Positions 36,946-45,614 of a stretch of DNA of 64,000 nt are shown one piece after another. This DNA comes from Sphingorhabdus lacus (GTDB lineage: Bacteria > Pseudomonadota > Alphaproteobacteria > Sphingomonadales > Sphingomonadaceae). The stretch covers positions 2,524,001 through 2,588,000 of the forward strand of contig NZ_CP035733.1 in the NCBI RefSeq assembly GCF_009768975.1, read 5' to 3'. The position numbers and the translations under genes were made by a program. The notes below the pieces were generated by a model. It was not told the origin of the DNA and did no database searches. It was given only the letters and a program-made list of their open reading frames with translations. The first letter of the stretch is position 1, and every line of letters starts with the position of its first letter.

Positions 36946-37092
36946 TTTTGCGAAACAAAAAATAATGAAGCATGCATCAAACATTCTATTATGAAAATCA
37001 CGGCAGAAAAATCTGTGAATTGTTTCAAAAAAGTTGAATAAAATTCCTCAGATGCCTTGGTGGGACCAGAAGTACTATCCTATACACCAAAT

Positions 37093-39522
37093 ATGCTCCC
37101 TTCCGAACCCACCAATCAATCACTCGAACTGGCAGACGAGATAGCAGCGCTCCTCACGCGCCTAAGGCTAGTGCGTGAAGGCCTGCTGCCATGGCAGGTC
37201 GATCAAGTAACGCATTATAGACGTCCGGCTAAAACCGGACAGGCGCGAGAAGCAAACCAATCGATCTCGCCGCAATTTCATGTTCCATCCACGCGTCCGC
37301 TACGGCTGACAAATATGCAGGGTGCATCCAGTTTCCATTTTAGCCACCGGCCAGTTTCGAAGGCTAAACCCAAGCTAGAACGAAAGCATGGGCAAGCGGT
37401 GTCCGGGGCCGCACGTAACTTCGGCCAATATATTGAACGCGAAACAGTGCTGGCAAAAGCGGACGAGCTACTCGTTGAGGTTCGGCGCGCATCACTTTCA
37501 CCTTTCCCCTTATCAATCACGCAGGAGCAATATGATGAATCTACCGATCAAACCGACCGACCAGCTTCCAACCGAGACTTGGTGGCGGAATTCCAACTAT
37601 TTGAGTCCGGTTTTGCGAACCATCACGCAATCGAGCCCATCTGGGGCGACGCTTCCAGAATTGCCAAACCCGATGCCGATCTGTGCCTGCTGCCCAGCGT
37701 CGACTTGGTATGTGATGGATGGCAAGCTGATGGTATATTGCTTGGCGCTGAGGATGTATCCTCATTATCAAGGAAGGGTCATCACCGATTGCGACTCGCG
37801 GCGCAGGGCGATAGAATTAACGAAAAGAACGTAAAGCCAGCAAAGCTAAAATATGGCGGTGAAACCGGTCGGCATGATGCGTACATCGATAGATCGAATG
37901 CGGTCGCTGTGCAGCCAGACGGTGGGCGTGCGTTGATCACAAATATTGATGAAAATGCTGTTGAACGCGCAAAATTCTGGGCACTGGTCGAGCAGCATGA
38001 AGCAGTCAAAAGTGACGACCAAATGACCGTTCGACTAGCGGATGCTCCGGCCTTTTGGTCAACCGTATTATCCCAACCCGATTGTCCACCGGATCTACAC
38101 GCCGGAATCAGCAAAGCTCCGCACAGCAGCGCCCATCGATTTACGATTTCATCAGGGTCCGAAGTACGGGGATTTTTGGCACGACAGTCCGGTTGGGTAC
38201 CTTTATCGAAAGGACGATCACACGCGAGTCAAGCGAAGCCCCTAGCTAAATTTCACGATGGTCGAGGCGGGCGCATCCAGTACCAAATTGTAGGCGAGCT
38301 GCCGAACGACCTTTCCGCCGCAGAACGTTTTGCCATCGTGCGTGATTTTGCGAAAGAATTTGAAAAGAGGGAGCTCCCGTTTGTTGCGGTTATGCACGCG
38401 CCTAACCACTCGAATGATGAAAAAAACTGGCATTTCCATCTCATTTATTATGATCGGCCGTGTCGTCGTATTACGCGGGGCGACATCCAGCAGCTCGCTG
38501 CCGAGGGCTACAGATCTAATCATCTAAAGCCCGGTGACTGGGATTTTGCTGTAGCGACGCCTAAAAAGGGACGGAGCAACGGTAGAGCGGTTCCACTGCG
38601 CCGAAATAAGGTCGCTGAAGTCACAGATGACAGCTGGCCTGGATTTTTGCGCACGCGATTGGCAACAATTACCAATAAACATCTGAAGGCATCTGGCGTC
38701 GATCGTAGCGTCGACGCTGGAACCTTCGAAAAAATGGGCATTCCCGCAGCACCACAGGACCACCTTGGAAAGGCCAATGCAGCTTTGGAGGATCGAGGAA
38801 TTGCAACACGCACCGGCAGCTCGAACGAACAACGCCAGTGGAATGCCATCATAGCGGCAGCTAACATCGAGCTTGAGCAGACGCTGCAAGGTATTTGGTT
38901 GCAAAGCACCGAGGAAGCCAAAGCGACCGAACATAAGCAGCCGTCAGATGAATCGGTTAGGTTGCTTACTCAGGCGGCGCATCTTGAGCACCAGGCCTTT
39001 ATACTAGAACAGGAATTAGAGCGTGTTTACTCCCGCCCAAGAGAAGTTCGCCGGAAAAATCAGCGTTTGTTGAATGCTTGTAAAGCAGACGCCGAAACAT
39101 TGTCCGAGCGTCAACGGAATGATGCCCAGCGCTTGGTAGAGTCGGCAAACACTTATATTGAAGGACTAACTGCATTCTTAGGAGAGGCTGTATGGATACC
39201 CGATACTATACAATGGATTGCAAGAAAGCTGAAATTCCAAGCCTCGGAACAACAAGTGCAAATGTATGCATCACCACAAGCAGAACGAACCGACTTGCAT
39301 GTTTCCAGCAGCAACGCTGCGGAGACGAAAATTCAGGCACGTGAAGCTCCGCAGGAAATACGCAAACATCAAAACACCCACCCTGGACCTGCTGAGCCAG
39401 AACTTTCGTTAAAGCAGGATGCGGAACCAACCGCAGTCGCTGCTGCACATGCGGTCGACGATGCTACCAAACGCGCATCGATGCAGGCCGCGCTGGCAGC
39501 TGCTAGAGGAATGGGGCTTTGA
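37093..39522 (+). CDS. MobA/MobL-type (MOBQ) relaxase
   Basis: An 809-residue relaxase that would nick oriT and lead the strand in mobilisation. The metal motif HAPNHSNDEKNWHFHLIYYD starts at about residue 434, preceded by the family block AERFAIVRDFAKEFEKRELP. In typical members this motif lies within the first 150-250 residues, so there is a long N-terminal region of unknown role. Residues about 590-809 are helical, Glu/Gln-rich and repetitive, ending near an Ala-rich tail. A TTG at 37057 is a less likely start. Confidence 0.8.
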   Translation: MLPSEPTNQSLELADEIAALLTRLRLVREGLLPWQVDQVTHYRRPAKTGQAREANQSISPQFHVPSTRPLRLTNMQGASSFHFSHRPVSKAKPKLERKHGQAVSGAARNFGQYIERETVLAKADELLVEVRRASLSPFPLSITQEQYDESTDQTDRPASNRDLVAEFQLFESGFANHHAIEPIWGDASRIAKPDADLCLLPSVDLVCDGWQADGILLGAEDVSSLSRKGHHRLRLAAQGDRINEKNVKPAKLKYGGETGRHDAYIDRSNAVAVQPDGGRALITNIDENAVERAKFWALVEQHEAVKSDDQMTVRLADAPAFWSTVLSQPDCPPDLHAGISKAPHSSAHRFTISSGSEVRGFLARQSGWVPLSKGRSHASQAKPLAKFHDGRGGRIQYQIVGELPNDLSAAERFAIVRDFAKEFEKRELPFVAVMHAPNHSNDEKNWHFHLIYYDRPCRRITRGDIQQLAAEGYRSNHLKPGDWDFAVATPKKGRSNGRAVPLRRNKVAEVTDDSWPGFLRTRLATITNKHLKASGVDRSVDAGTFEKMGIPAAPQDHLGKANAALEDRGIATRTGSSNEQRQWNAIIAAANIELEQTLQGIWLQSTEEAKATEHKQPSDESVRLLTQAAHLEHQAFILEQELERVYSRPREVRRKNQRLLNACKADAETLSERQRNDAQRLVESANTYIEGLTAFLGEAVWIPDTIQWIARKLKFQASEQQVQMYASPQAERTDLHVSSSNAAETKIQAREAPQEIRKHQNTHPGPAEPELSLKQDAEPTAVAAAHAVDDATKRASMQAALAAARGMGL

Positions 39523-39639
39523 TGGTGCGCACTACTGTTTGGAACGTGTGCCTATTGTCTATACAAGGAATGGCTATGTTGGAACCGCAGTAGGTCGGTG
39601 CTGCCAAAGTGTTAGCAGCAGTAGTTCGCTCGTCTCAGA

Positions 39640-40365
39640 TTACAGTGTTTGTACCGGTGACTGGACCGTGTTGGAGATCTTGCGGCTATGTCTGCAATTC
39701 GGGAAATTAGAGCACCCTACAAAATTACCAAATTTCCCACTTCGTATGACTTCCCTGCCGCCACAAGCTGAAGGACAGTATTCCCGTAGACTAGCATGAT
39801 GGAATAAAGTCGGCTGCTCGGGTCGATGGGCTTTTTGCCGCTTTGCTCTGTACCGCTGCTTCTTATATTCCCAGGGATGGATATTGTCGTCCCTTGCCCA
39901 AATACCCCGCTGGTGCTGCTGAGCGTCGCGTAATGCGTGGTTATAAATTTCGTCTGGGCAGTAGCGGTCAAGAACCCAAGCCCAACCATTGACCACCATC
40001 TCAAGTTCGATATTTCGTGGAAGGGTTGCCCGTGCAACCCAAGGCGAAGGTATGGATTTGCCAGGTAAAAAAGGTACTGCAACTATCCGCCCATATTTAT
40101 CGACGATTCCACCGGTGTCCATCTTCGTCAGAATTACCAGATCAACTGATTTGCCCCCAATTATCGATGTTAAAAAGTCGCGGGCTTCAACCCCTCCCAA
40201 TTGTCCTATTTCTGGCGCATCGATAAAGCCAAACCTGACCGTCATTTCCGCGGTTTCCCGATGCCTCGGAAATTCTATTTTTGTCAAAAAGCCATCGCCA
40301 TCAAAAACTTTTACAACCGGAACGCGAAGGGTCTGACAATTTGGGGCCTGCTCAACAATTAGCAT
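39640..40365 (-). CDS. SNase-like nuclease with topoisomerase-type zinc finger
   Basis: A 241-residue protein. Residues about 10-165 resemble the thermonuclease/SNase fold: VVKVFDGDGFLTKI, VRFGFIDAPEIGQ, VDKYGRIVA (Arg of the active site) and GWAWVLDRYC. Residues about 200-230 form a C4 zinc finger of the topoisomerase C-terminal type (EYCPSACGG, then GNFVGCSNFPNC). The pairing suggests a nuclease that binds DNA through the finger. It is convergent with the relaxase gene and next to a second putative nuclease. Confidence 0.75.
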   Translation of the reverse strand: MLIVEQAPNCQTLRVPVVKVFDGDGFLTKIEFPRHRETAEMTVRFGFIDAPEIGQLGGVEARDFLTSIIGGKSVDLVILTKMDTGGIVDKYGRIVAVPFLPGKSIPSPWVARATLPRNIELEMVVNGWAWVLDRYCPDEIYNHALRDAQQHQRGIWARDDNIHPWEYKKQRYRAKRQKAHRPEQPTLFHHASLREYCPSACGGREVIRSGKFGNFVGCSNFPNCRHSRKISNTVQSPVQTL

Positions 40366-40374
40366 GGCGTTACC

Positions 40375-40968
40375 CTATGCAGTTCCGACGTCATTCAACG
40401 ACGACCAGTCTACTCTGAGATTGTCACCTTTGGCTTTTGGCAGGGATCTGCGATCGATTAGCTTACCGCTAATCTCAAATTCACTCGAAATTTTGACGAT
40501 CAATACTTTGCTGAAGTTTCTTTGCAGGTTCAATTCAACGATATTATTCCGTTTGAAGGGCGTGATGGTTTTCACTTCGACAAAATCGTTACCCAACCGG
40601 CCATCTGAACCCTGCGCATAATTGCGATGCAGCTGAATGCCATAAGTGATAGCACCGAATAACTCACCGATGTCGCCATAGACTTGCAGATGACGGCCAG
40701 TCCGGACAAAATATTCTTGGGCCGTTGCAAGCAGGTCCTGAAAAATAGGTATCAGCTCCAAATCTGCATTCGGAAACCGTTCCTGCAGTTCCAAGCGGCC
40801 AAGGTGGCTATTTGTCTCATCCCAGCCCACCCATTCACCGTCATCCCAAATCGCGTTATCTGGCCCAAGCATATGTCTTCTATCCATGCCAAAAGACGAC
40901 ATATGCGGTCGAACCGTGAGTATTGCGTTAATTTCTGATACGCAGTCGCGGCCGTAGGCGTCCTGCAC
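40375..40968 (-). CDS. Hypothetical protein, possible PD-(D/E)XK nuclease
   Basis: A 197-residue protein with GDIGELFGAITYGIQ near 98-112 and GNDFVEVKT near 128-136. A glutamate followed further on by D-x2-E-V-K fits a PD-(D/E)XK active site. No specific family was recognised. It sits 9 bp before the SNase-like gene on the same strand and is probably co-transcribed with it. Confidence 0.5.
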   Translation of the reverse strand: MQDAYGRDCVSEINAILTVRPHMSSFGMDRRHMLGPDNAIWDDGEWVGWDETNSHLGRLELQERFPNADLELIPIFQDLLATAQEYFVRTGRHLQVYGDIGELFGAITYGIQLHRNYAQGSDGRLGNDFVEVKTITPFKRNNIVELNLQRNFSKVLIVKISSEFEISGKLIDRRSLPKAKGDNLRVDWSSLNDVGTA

Positions 40969-41069
40969 TTCCCTGCTTAACGGACGGCAGGAAACAAAGA
41001 CTGCAAATTATTATCTGATTGACCATTCTGTTGTCGGGAACCGATATTGTTGAGGTGAGCGTCTCGAAT

Positions 41070-41129
41070 GTCGGCTTTCTCGTCTTTTAGTCTAAAAGCT
41101 GCCTGTCCGGACACGACAACAAAGCGGAC
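41070..41129 (+). repeat. Repeat copy A (60-bp form)
   Basis: Starts GTCGGCTTTC and ends GACAACAAAGCGGAC, exactly 60 bp between termini. It matches copies C, F and G in length and ends and follows the PD-(D/E)XK-like gene, about 100 bp from its start. Confidence 0.8.
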
Positions 41130-41218
41130 ATTCTGTTCTCAAGGCGCCTGCCGTCTTAAACGTTGCCAAAACTGCGAACTGACATAAATTGATAGAGCCA
41201 TAAGGAGCGCTACAACAA

Positions 41219-41356
41219 ATGATCGATTGGGTGATTTCCTTTTTAATCGATAAACCATTGGAAGACGCCGTTATCAGGTTGTTTCAAAACCGAATGTTTT
41301 TGATTATTACGGCCGTAGTAATGGTGCTTATCGCAATTGCATTGTCCGGCCTGTAA
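41219..41356 (+). CDS. 45-aa small membrane protein
   Basis: A 45-codon frame with AAGGAG eleven bases upstream (41202-41207). An amphipathic start (MIDWVISFLIDKPLEDAVIR) is followed by a hydrophobic helix (MFLIITAVVMVLIAIALSGL) long enough to cross the membrane once. It lies between repeat copies A and B. The family is unknown; size and layout resemble small stress or toxin-like membrane peptides, but nothing proves a role. Confidence 0.55.
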   Translation: MIDWVISFLIDKPLEDAVIRLFQNRMFLIITAVVMVLIAIALSGL

Positions 41357-41410
41357 CGCGAATGATTCTGCTTCGCACGCTTGCGACACTGCGATTAAAG
41401 CTACATTTCA

Positions 41411-41431
41411 GGATACAACAACATTGCGGAC
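41411..41431 (+). repeat. Repeat copy B (right end only)
   Basis: ACAACAACATTGCGGAC preceded by GGAT: the right end of the repeat family, 10 bp from the stop of the next gene. Confidence 0.65.
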
Positions 41432-41440
41432 ACCAACCAT

Positions 41441-41596
41441 TTATGGAGCTACACAATCCTGACTACGGGTCATGGGCGCGATGACAATTTCGCCGCTGTC
41501 AGTGCAATCTTTGGCACTAATGAACTTCCAGATCGTTCCGCCAACCAGCAGCACTACGAAGGCAGTAATGAGTAGCAATCGATAGAAGCGCCGCAT
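41441..41596 (-). CDS. Small single-pass membrane protein
   Basis: 51 residues from the ATG at 41596: a basic start (MRRFYR), a hydrophobic helix (LLLITAFVVLLVGGTIWKFI) and a short tail with two cysteines (DCTDSG, QDCVAP). A longer frame starts at 41647, but its first codons fall inside repeat copy C. It is flanked by repeat copies B and C. Function unknown. Confidence 0.6.
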   Translation of the reverse strand: MRRFYRLLLITAFVVLLVGGTIWKFISAKDCTDSGEIVIAPMTRSQDCVAP

Positions 41597-41632
41597 CGAA
41601 GTAGTGTCACTTATTAGCTCAAACACGTCAAT

Positions 41633-41692
41633 GTCCGCTTCCCACAACTAACTTGCCACAGCGGTCGAGCAGCAAATGACAACATTGCGCAC
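41633..41692 (+). repeat. Repeat copy C (60-bp form)
   Basis: Begins GTCCGCTTCCCACAACTAAC and ends GACAACATTGCGCAC, exactly 60 bp. It lies between two minus-strand genes. Confidence 0.85.
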
Positions 41693-41718
41693 GTTCAACT
41701 GAACACCGCATCCCGGCA

Positions 41719-42348
41719 TTAGTTGTCTACAGCTCCCAATTTCGCTTTGGTCAGCCGATACATTGGTTCAGCAATCATCCCGCGAATAATTGATAGACTA
41801 AACTCCAGAGTAATGCCCGCTTGAGTGCACGCACCTATAATAGGGAGTAGCGCTTTGGTCGCCACCATTTCGCCTTTTGTGGCAACACCGCTTTCGAGCA
41901 AGGCATATGATAAAGCTGGCGCTTTACGCACCGTACATTCTCCTATGTCCATTGTCACAGCATAAGCGGCTTCCCGGCTACTGGGTTGATCGGCTTGAGC
42001 CGCGTAGGTTATTGCGGCCACCTCTTCGAAAGAGTCTTGCTTCGGGGCAGCGGCATAGTCTTTTTTGAGTAAGGCTTCGAAGATCGCGCCGCGAATGACT
42101 GTTGGTCTGAACCGCATTTCGGCTCCATCTTCATATTTGGTTCCAACCGTCGATTTATCGATGCACTTTGTCTTTAACACGTCGAGCCAGCGCTCGCCCT
42201 CCCGTCTATCTCCCAAGGGCTGGTCGAGAAGCGGACGAACACGGTAGCCATTTTTTTGAACCATGCAGGCAGCATATCGGTCAACTGCGACCCGTGCATC
42301 ATCCGCACCTTCGCCAGATAACAATAGCAAGAATGCGAGCGCCGTCAT
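41719..42348 (-). CDS. Hypothetical secreted protein
   Basis: 209 residues from the ATG at 42348, with a short signal-like segment (MTALAFLLLLSGEGADDAR) and a helical body with four cysteines (YAACMVQKNGYRV, KTKCIDK, GECTVRK, GACTQAG) that could form two disulfides. Start codons further up (42372) would hide the signal. No family recognised. Repeat C is 26 bp past its stop and repeat D about 150 bp before its start. Confidence 0.65.
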   Translation of the reverse strand: MTALAFLLLLSGEGADDARVAVDRYAACMVQKNGYRVRPLLDQPLGDRREGERWLDVLKTKCIDKSTVGTKYEDGAEMRFRPTVIRGAIFEALLKKDYAAAPKQDSFEEVAAITYAAQADQPSSREAAYAVTMDIGECTVRKAPALSYALLESGVATKGEMVATKALLPIIGACTQAGITLEFSLSIIRGMIAEPMYRLTKAKLGAVDN

Positions 42349-42500
42349 TCCTGTACATCCGTCCGATTGCATTCCAAATGTTCAGACATATTCGGGCCTT
42401 TCACAGAAAACCTGATCGATATACGCGGATTTGGCAACATGGAATGGCGATGGGCCGGCCATTTTCTCTCTTAGAGGAATCCAAGGCAGCTAATTAGGCA

Positions 42501-42544
42501 TCTCTACTAAAAGCAGACGGGCGCCAAACGACAACATTGCGGAC
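42501..42544 (+). repeat. Repeat copy D (right half)
   Basis: Ends AAACGACAACATTGCGGAC, preceded by AAAGCAGACGGGC, like the inner part of the family. The left terminus has diverged. Confidence 0.65.
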
Positions 42545-42613
42545 ATAGGCGAAAACCTGCCACCGGAAAATAAAGTCGCCTCGATAACCTAATGAGCAGA
42601 TCAGCGCCAAGCG

Positions 42614-43093
42614 TCATTTGGTGCTCGGTTTACTGCCTGCAGCGCGGCAAACGATGTTTTTCTTTGTTGAATTGAACAAAACCCAATCGAAATTCTTTGC
42701 GCGACGAGCCCAATTTTCGTCGAACTTTGATGTCAAGATCATAATGGAGCTGCCCGCATCTTCCGCTTGTTTTTGGGCAGACAAAAAGTCCCCGAAGGTA
42801 ACATCTTCTTGGAGGCGATATTCAAAAACGCAGCGATTGTCATTTTCTAGCGGCCGTTTGCCAACTTCACTTGATATGCTGGGTAGAGTTTGACCGTTCA
42901 ACGTCCAACGCTTGCCGTCCCAAACTGGTAATTTACTCTCATCCTCTAAGTGAAGTCCACCGTCCTTAAAAAATGACTCACCACATGAAAGGCAGACGCT
43001 ATACTCAGGTTCCTCAGGGGATGGGCGATTAACAATCCACGCTGCGTCGAATATCACTACCAAAACAACAATAGCTATCAGAGTGCGCCTCAT
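42614..43093 (-). CDS. Hypothetical membrane-anchored protein
   Basis: 159 residues with an N-terminal membrane helix or signal anchor (MRRTLIAIVVLVVIFDAAWI) and a likely periplasmic body. The body has a CLSCGESFF segment (C-x2-C) and one later cysteine (NRCVFEY). No family recognised. It is flanked by repeats D and E. Confidence 0.65.
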   Translation of the reverse strand: MRRTLIAIVVLVVIFDAAWIVNRPSPEEPEYSVCLSCGESFFKDGGLHLEDESKLPVWDGKRWTLNGQTLPSISSEVGKRPLENDNRCVFEYRLQEDVTFGDFLSAQKQAEDAGSSIMILTSKFDENWARRAKNFDWVLFNSTKKNIVCRAAGSKPSTK

Positions 43094-43150
43094 GCATGGA
43101 TGTTGTATTAAGTGGTGTTAAACAGCAAGGGTAAGATGCGACGCGCCAAT

Positions 43151-43217
43151 GTCCGCTAACCACAACATTCCGGTCATACAGCTACAGGTTCAAGCCCTTG
43201 CTAGCTGCCGTTGGTTC
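43151..43217 (+). repeat. Repeat copy E (left half of the long form)
   Basis: GTCCGCTAACCACAACATTC followed by CGGTCAT and the internal CTAGCTGCCGTTGGTTC seen in copy H. It ends 6 bp before the stop of the next gene. Confidence 0.75.
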
Positions 43218-43222
43218 ACCGG

Positions 43223-43519
43223 CTAATCGACAATTTCTGTTCGGCCGCCAATAGATGCAAGCAAGTCACCGGCACTCATGGACCAGGCGCGCGCCAGAGC
43301 ATCGATCTCAGCGCGGGAAACTGCATCGCCCCGAGTGATTGCGGCGAACCGCGGGACGGGTATGCCAGTGAGCGCGGAAAGGCGGACATAGGGAGTGCCG
43401 TTCTGCATTAGCCAAGCATCAAGCCAGTGCGTTCCTGTGGCGATCGACTGAGCAATATGCCCGTCGATATCCCAGCGCTCTAACGTTTTTGGTATTTGCT
43501 TTTCGCCCTTGCGCCTCAT
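43223..43519 (-). CDS. Small XRE-like helix-turn-helix protein
   Basis: A 98-residue protein whose C-terminal half reads as a Cro/CI-type helix-turn-helix: VRLSALTGIPVPRFAAITRG followed by SRAEIDALARAWSMSAGDLL. The first 40 residues (GHIAQSIATGTHWLDAWL) may form a dimer or partner helix. It is probably a regulator, with unknown target. It lies between repeat E and a plus-strand gene pair. Confidence 0.65.
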   Translation of the reverse strand: MRRKGEKQIPKTLERWDIDGHIAQSIATGTHWLDAWLMQNGTPYVRLSALTGIPVPRFAAITRGDAVSRAEIDALARAWSMSAGDLLASIGGRTEIVD

Positions 43520-43633
43520 GTCTCATCTCCGATTCTAATTTGTGTTACTAGAACATAGATAGAACAAGCGATGAGTGCTATCGGCGTGAAATTTATTGTC
43601 GCAATCCTGGCCCGTTAGGTTACACTTCCGCAA

Positions 43634-43996
43634 ATGGCCGAGTTCATCGTTCTGCTATTATTGTATGCGGCGCCTCCCGTATCCGCGCAAACGGACACCT
43701 ACGGTGCAGTCAACGACAAGCCATCCCCAGTGAAATTTGATATTCTGGTCAAGCAACCCGAGCCAGAGTGCTCAGAACAAACGGCTGATGAAATCTTAGT
43801 TTGTGGCGAGAAGACCGATCAGGAACGCTATCGCTTGAGGCGGACGGACAAAGACAATTTGTACGAAGAGGAGCCAACTAAGGCCGAGTTCTCCATCAGC
43901 GGAAATACGAAAATTGCAGCGGAGAATGAGGCGGCTCAAATCGGGCCTGGGGTTCAAAGCAACCGCTTAATGGCACGGATCAAGTTCAAATTCTGA
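43634..43996 (+). CDS. EILVCG-motif small secreted protein
   Basis: A 120-residue protein with a signal peptide (MAEFIVLLLLYAAPPVSAQ). The core CSEQTADEILVCGEKTDQER has the same pattern as the interrupted gene at 17373-17801. Such proteins are frequent in sphingomonads and have no assigned function. No clear ribosome site precedes the ATG. Confidence 0.7.
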   Translation: MAEFIVLLLLYAAPPVSAQTDTYGAVNDKPSPVKFDILVKQPEPECSEQTADEILVCGEKTDQERYRLRRTDKDNLYEEEPTKAEFSISGNTKIAAENEAAQIGPGVQSNRLMARIKFKF

Positions 43997-44147
43997 GAGC
44001 GTGGACAAACTTCGGATAAACTTAATATAAGAACCGTCACGTGCTTATCTAAGAGCACCGTAAGGGATAACTCAATCAACGCGGCGTCCCGATATCAGCC
44101 TCAGGATTTAATCGGATGTTAAAAAGCGTGTCGGCATATCTGTCGTC

Positions 44148-45419
44148 ATGCTCTTTCCCATTTCCCTTATCGGCATGCTGGTATCAACATTATTTATTTG
44201 GCTCCTTGCTAATATTCCGCTGCTGAACTTATACCTGATCTTCGTGCTGTTGCCGGCATGGCCGGTCATAACGATCAATGGGGGTATGATCGCGGTGGCT
44301 GTCGAAGTTTTGGCTAGAAAACTTTCGATTGCGTGGTTGGCTGTGCCGCTTTTCTATTTCGGGGGATATGCGAGTTTGGCCTGGGCTGATCAGCAGAACT
44401 TAGTCTCTTTGCGCACTCAGATCGCGGAGGCCAATGCGCGGGTGCGTGTGCCGTTTAATCCAGCGCAGCAACAGTTAGTTTTCGAAGGGTTTTCTGAACA
44501 TTCGCTCATTCAAAACTATGGGCTGCCCGTTGCATTTGAAAAGAGGGGAGAAGTTTCAGGGGAGTATCGATCAACACGAATGATCGAGCGCGAAGTTTGC
44601 GAACAGATTCGCGGCCGCTCTTTTCGTGCTGCGGGGATCTGGACGTCCGGAATTTCCGAACCAAGTGATAAAATTAGCGGTAGGATTTACGTCAAGAATT
44701 TCTGCATGGTATCGATGCCGGACTCGCCCAGCCTTCCTGTAGTGAAGTTGTCGGTGAAGGAACGCCGCGACACTTATAGTTCGCTGAGAGTGACCTATCG
44801 AGATACAAAAATCACTACGCCCGACGATCAGGTCTATCAAATTCGCGGAGGACACGCGTCGGCACTGGGTTGGATACCGCTTCCGTTCATTGCATACGAT
44901 CCAATGTCCTCACCGCCCAAGTTTAAGCCCACCTTTGCCTTCAAGCCTTCAACTTTTCTTCCTCTCAACAATGAAGCCGGACGCTATACCAGCGGTACGG
45001 CGGCGCTAGCCAACGCACTAGGTCTCAAAAAGATAGCACCCGAAAAGCGAAAATCCTCGCCCAGCAAAGCCATCATGGCAAAAATCATTGCCAGCCAACG
45101 TGCGATTGTTGCTGACGAGACAGCTAAGCTGGATCGTGTGCTCGTCGACGTTCAGTCTGAGATTGGGAGCCTGCCGTTCAACAGTTTACGCGGTCGACAG
45201 GATATCATCCTGCCCCGCATCGCGGCGATTGTAGCTGCAGTGGAGCGAGGAGTATCGGAAAGTAAAAATGGCCGGAATAACGCGCAGCAAATGTTCCGCT
45301 TGCTTGAACAAGCTCAGCCAGACGCAGTGATGCCTTATCTGAACAGAATTAAGGCGCTGGAGGCCAAGGATAAATGGTTCAAGTTTGAGTCCAAACCGGT
45401 GACTAACGAAGTGATATAG
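44148..45419 (+). CDS. Hypothetical membrane protein
   Basis: 423 residues with two or three N-terminal transmembrane helices (about 1-32, 32-58 and 62-82, e.g. IAWLAVPLFYFGGYASLAWA) and a large soluble remainder. This contains a beta-rich part (RIYVKNFCMVSMPDSPSLPV) and a helical C-terminus (AIVAAVERGVSESKNGRNNA). No family was recognised. It is the longest gene of the repeat-punctuated region. Repeat F follows its stop by about 120 bp. Confidence 0.65.
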   Translation: MLFPISLIGMLVSTLFIWLLANIPLLNLYLIFVLLPAWPVITINGGMIAVAVEVLARKLSIAWLAVPLFYFGGYASLAWADQQNLVSLRTQIAEANARVRVPFNPAQQQLVFEGFSEHSLIQNYGLPVAFEKRGEVSGEYRSTRMIEREVCEQIRGRSFRAAGIWTSGISEPSDKISGRIYVKNFCMVSMPDSPSLPVVKLSVKERRDTYSSLRVTYRDTKITTPDDQVYQIRGGHASALGWIPLPFIAYDPMSSPPKFKPTFAFKPSTFLPLNNEAGRYTSGTAALANALGLKKIAPEKRKSSPSKAIMAKIIASQRAIVADETAKLDRVLVDVQSEIGSLPFNSLRGRQDIILPRIAAIVAAVERGVSESKNGRNNAQQMFRLLEQAQPDAVMPYLNRIKALEAKDKWFKFESKPVTNEVI

Positions 45420-45542
45420 GCGTCAAAATTCACGAATACTGCGTTGCAATAAAATCCTGCAATTCTGAGGATACTCATCCCAGCGGCACCAAAATAACCT
45501 CGCGAATGTCTGCTCTCTTTGCTTTCTCTAAGAAAGTTGCAC

Positions 45543-45602
45543 GTCCGCTTTCCAGAACAAATTCGCCCAAGCGGCCTGTCTGGACACGACAACATTGCGG
45601 AC
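45543..45602 (+). repeat. Repeat copy F (60-bp form)
   Basis: GTCCGCTTTCCAGAACA at the left end, GACAACATTGCGGAC at the right end, exactly 60 bp. It ends 12 bp from the desaturase stop codon. Confidence 0.9.
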
Positions 45603-45614
45603 GTTGAGACTTCA

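Noticed and set aside
37052-37144. A 30-codon frame starting MPWWDQKYYPIHQIC just before the relaxase
   Set aside because: It overlaps the relaxase frame, has no ribosome site and no family resemblance.
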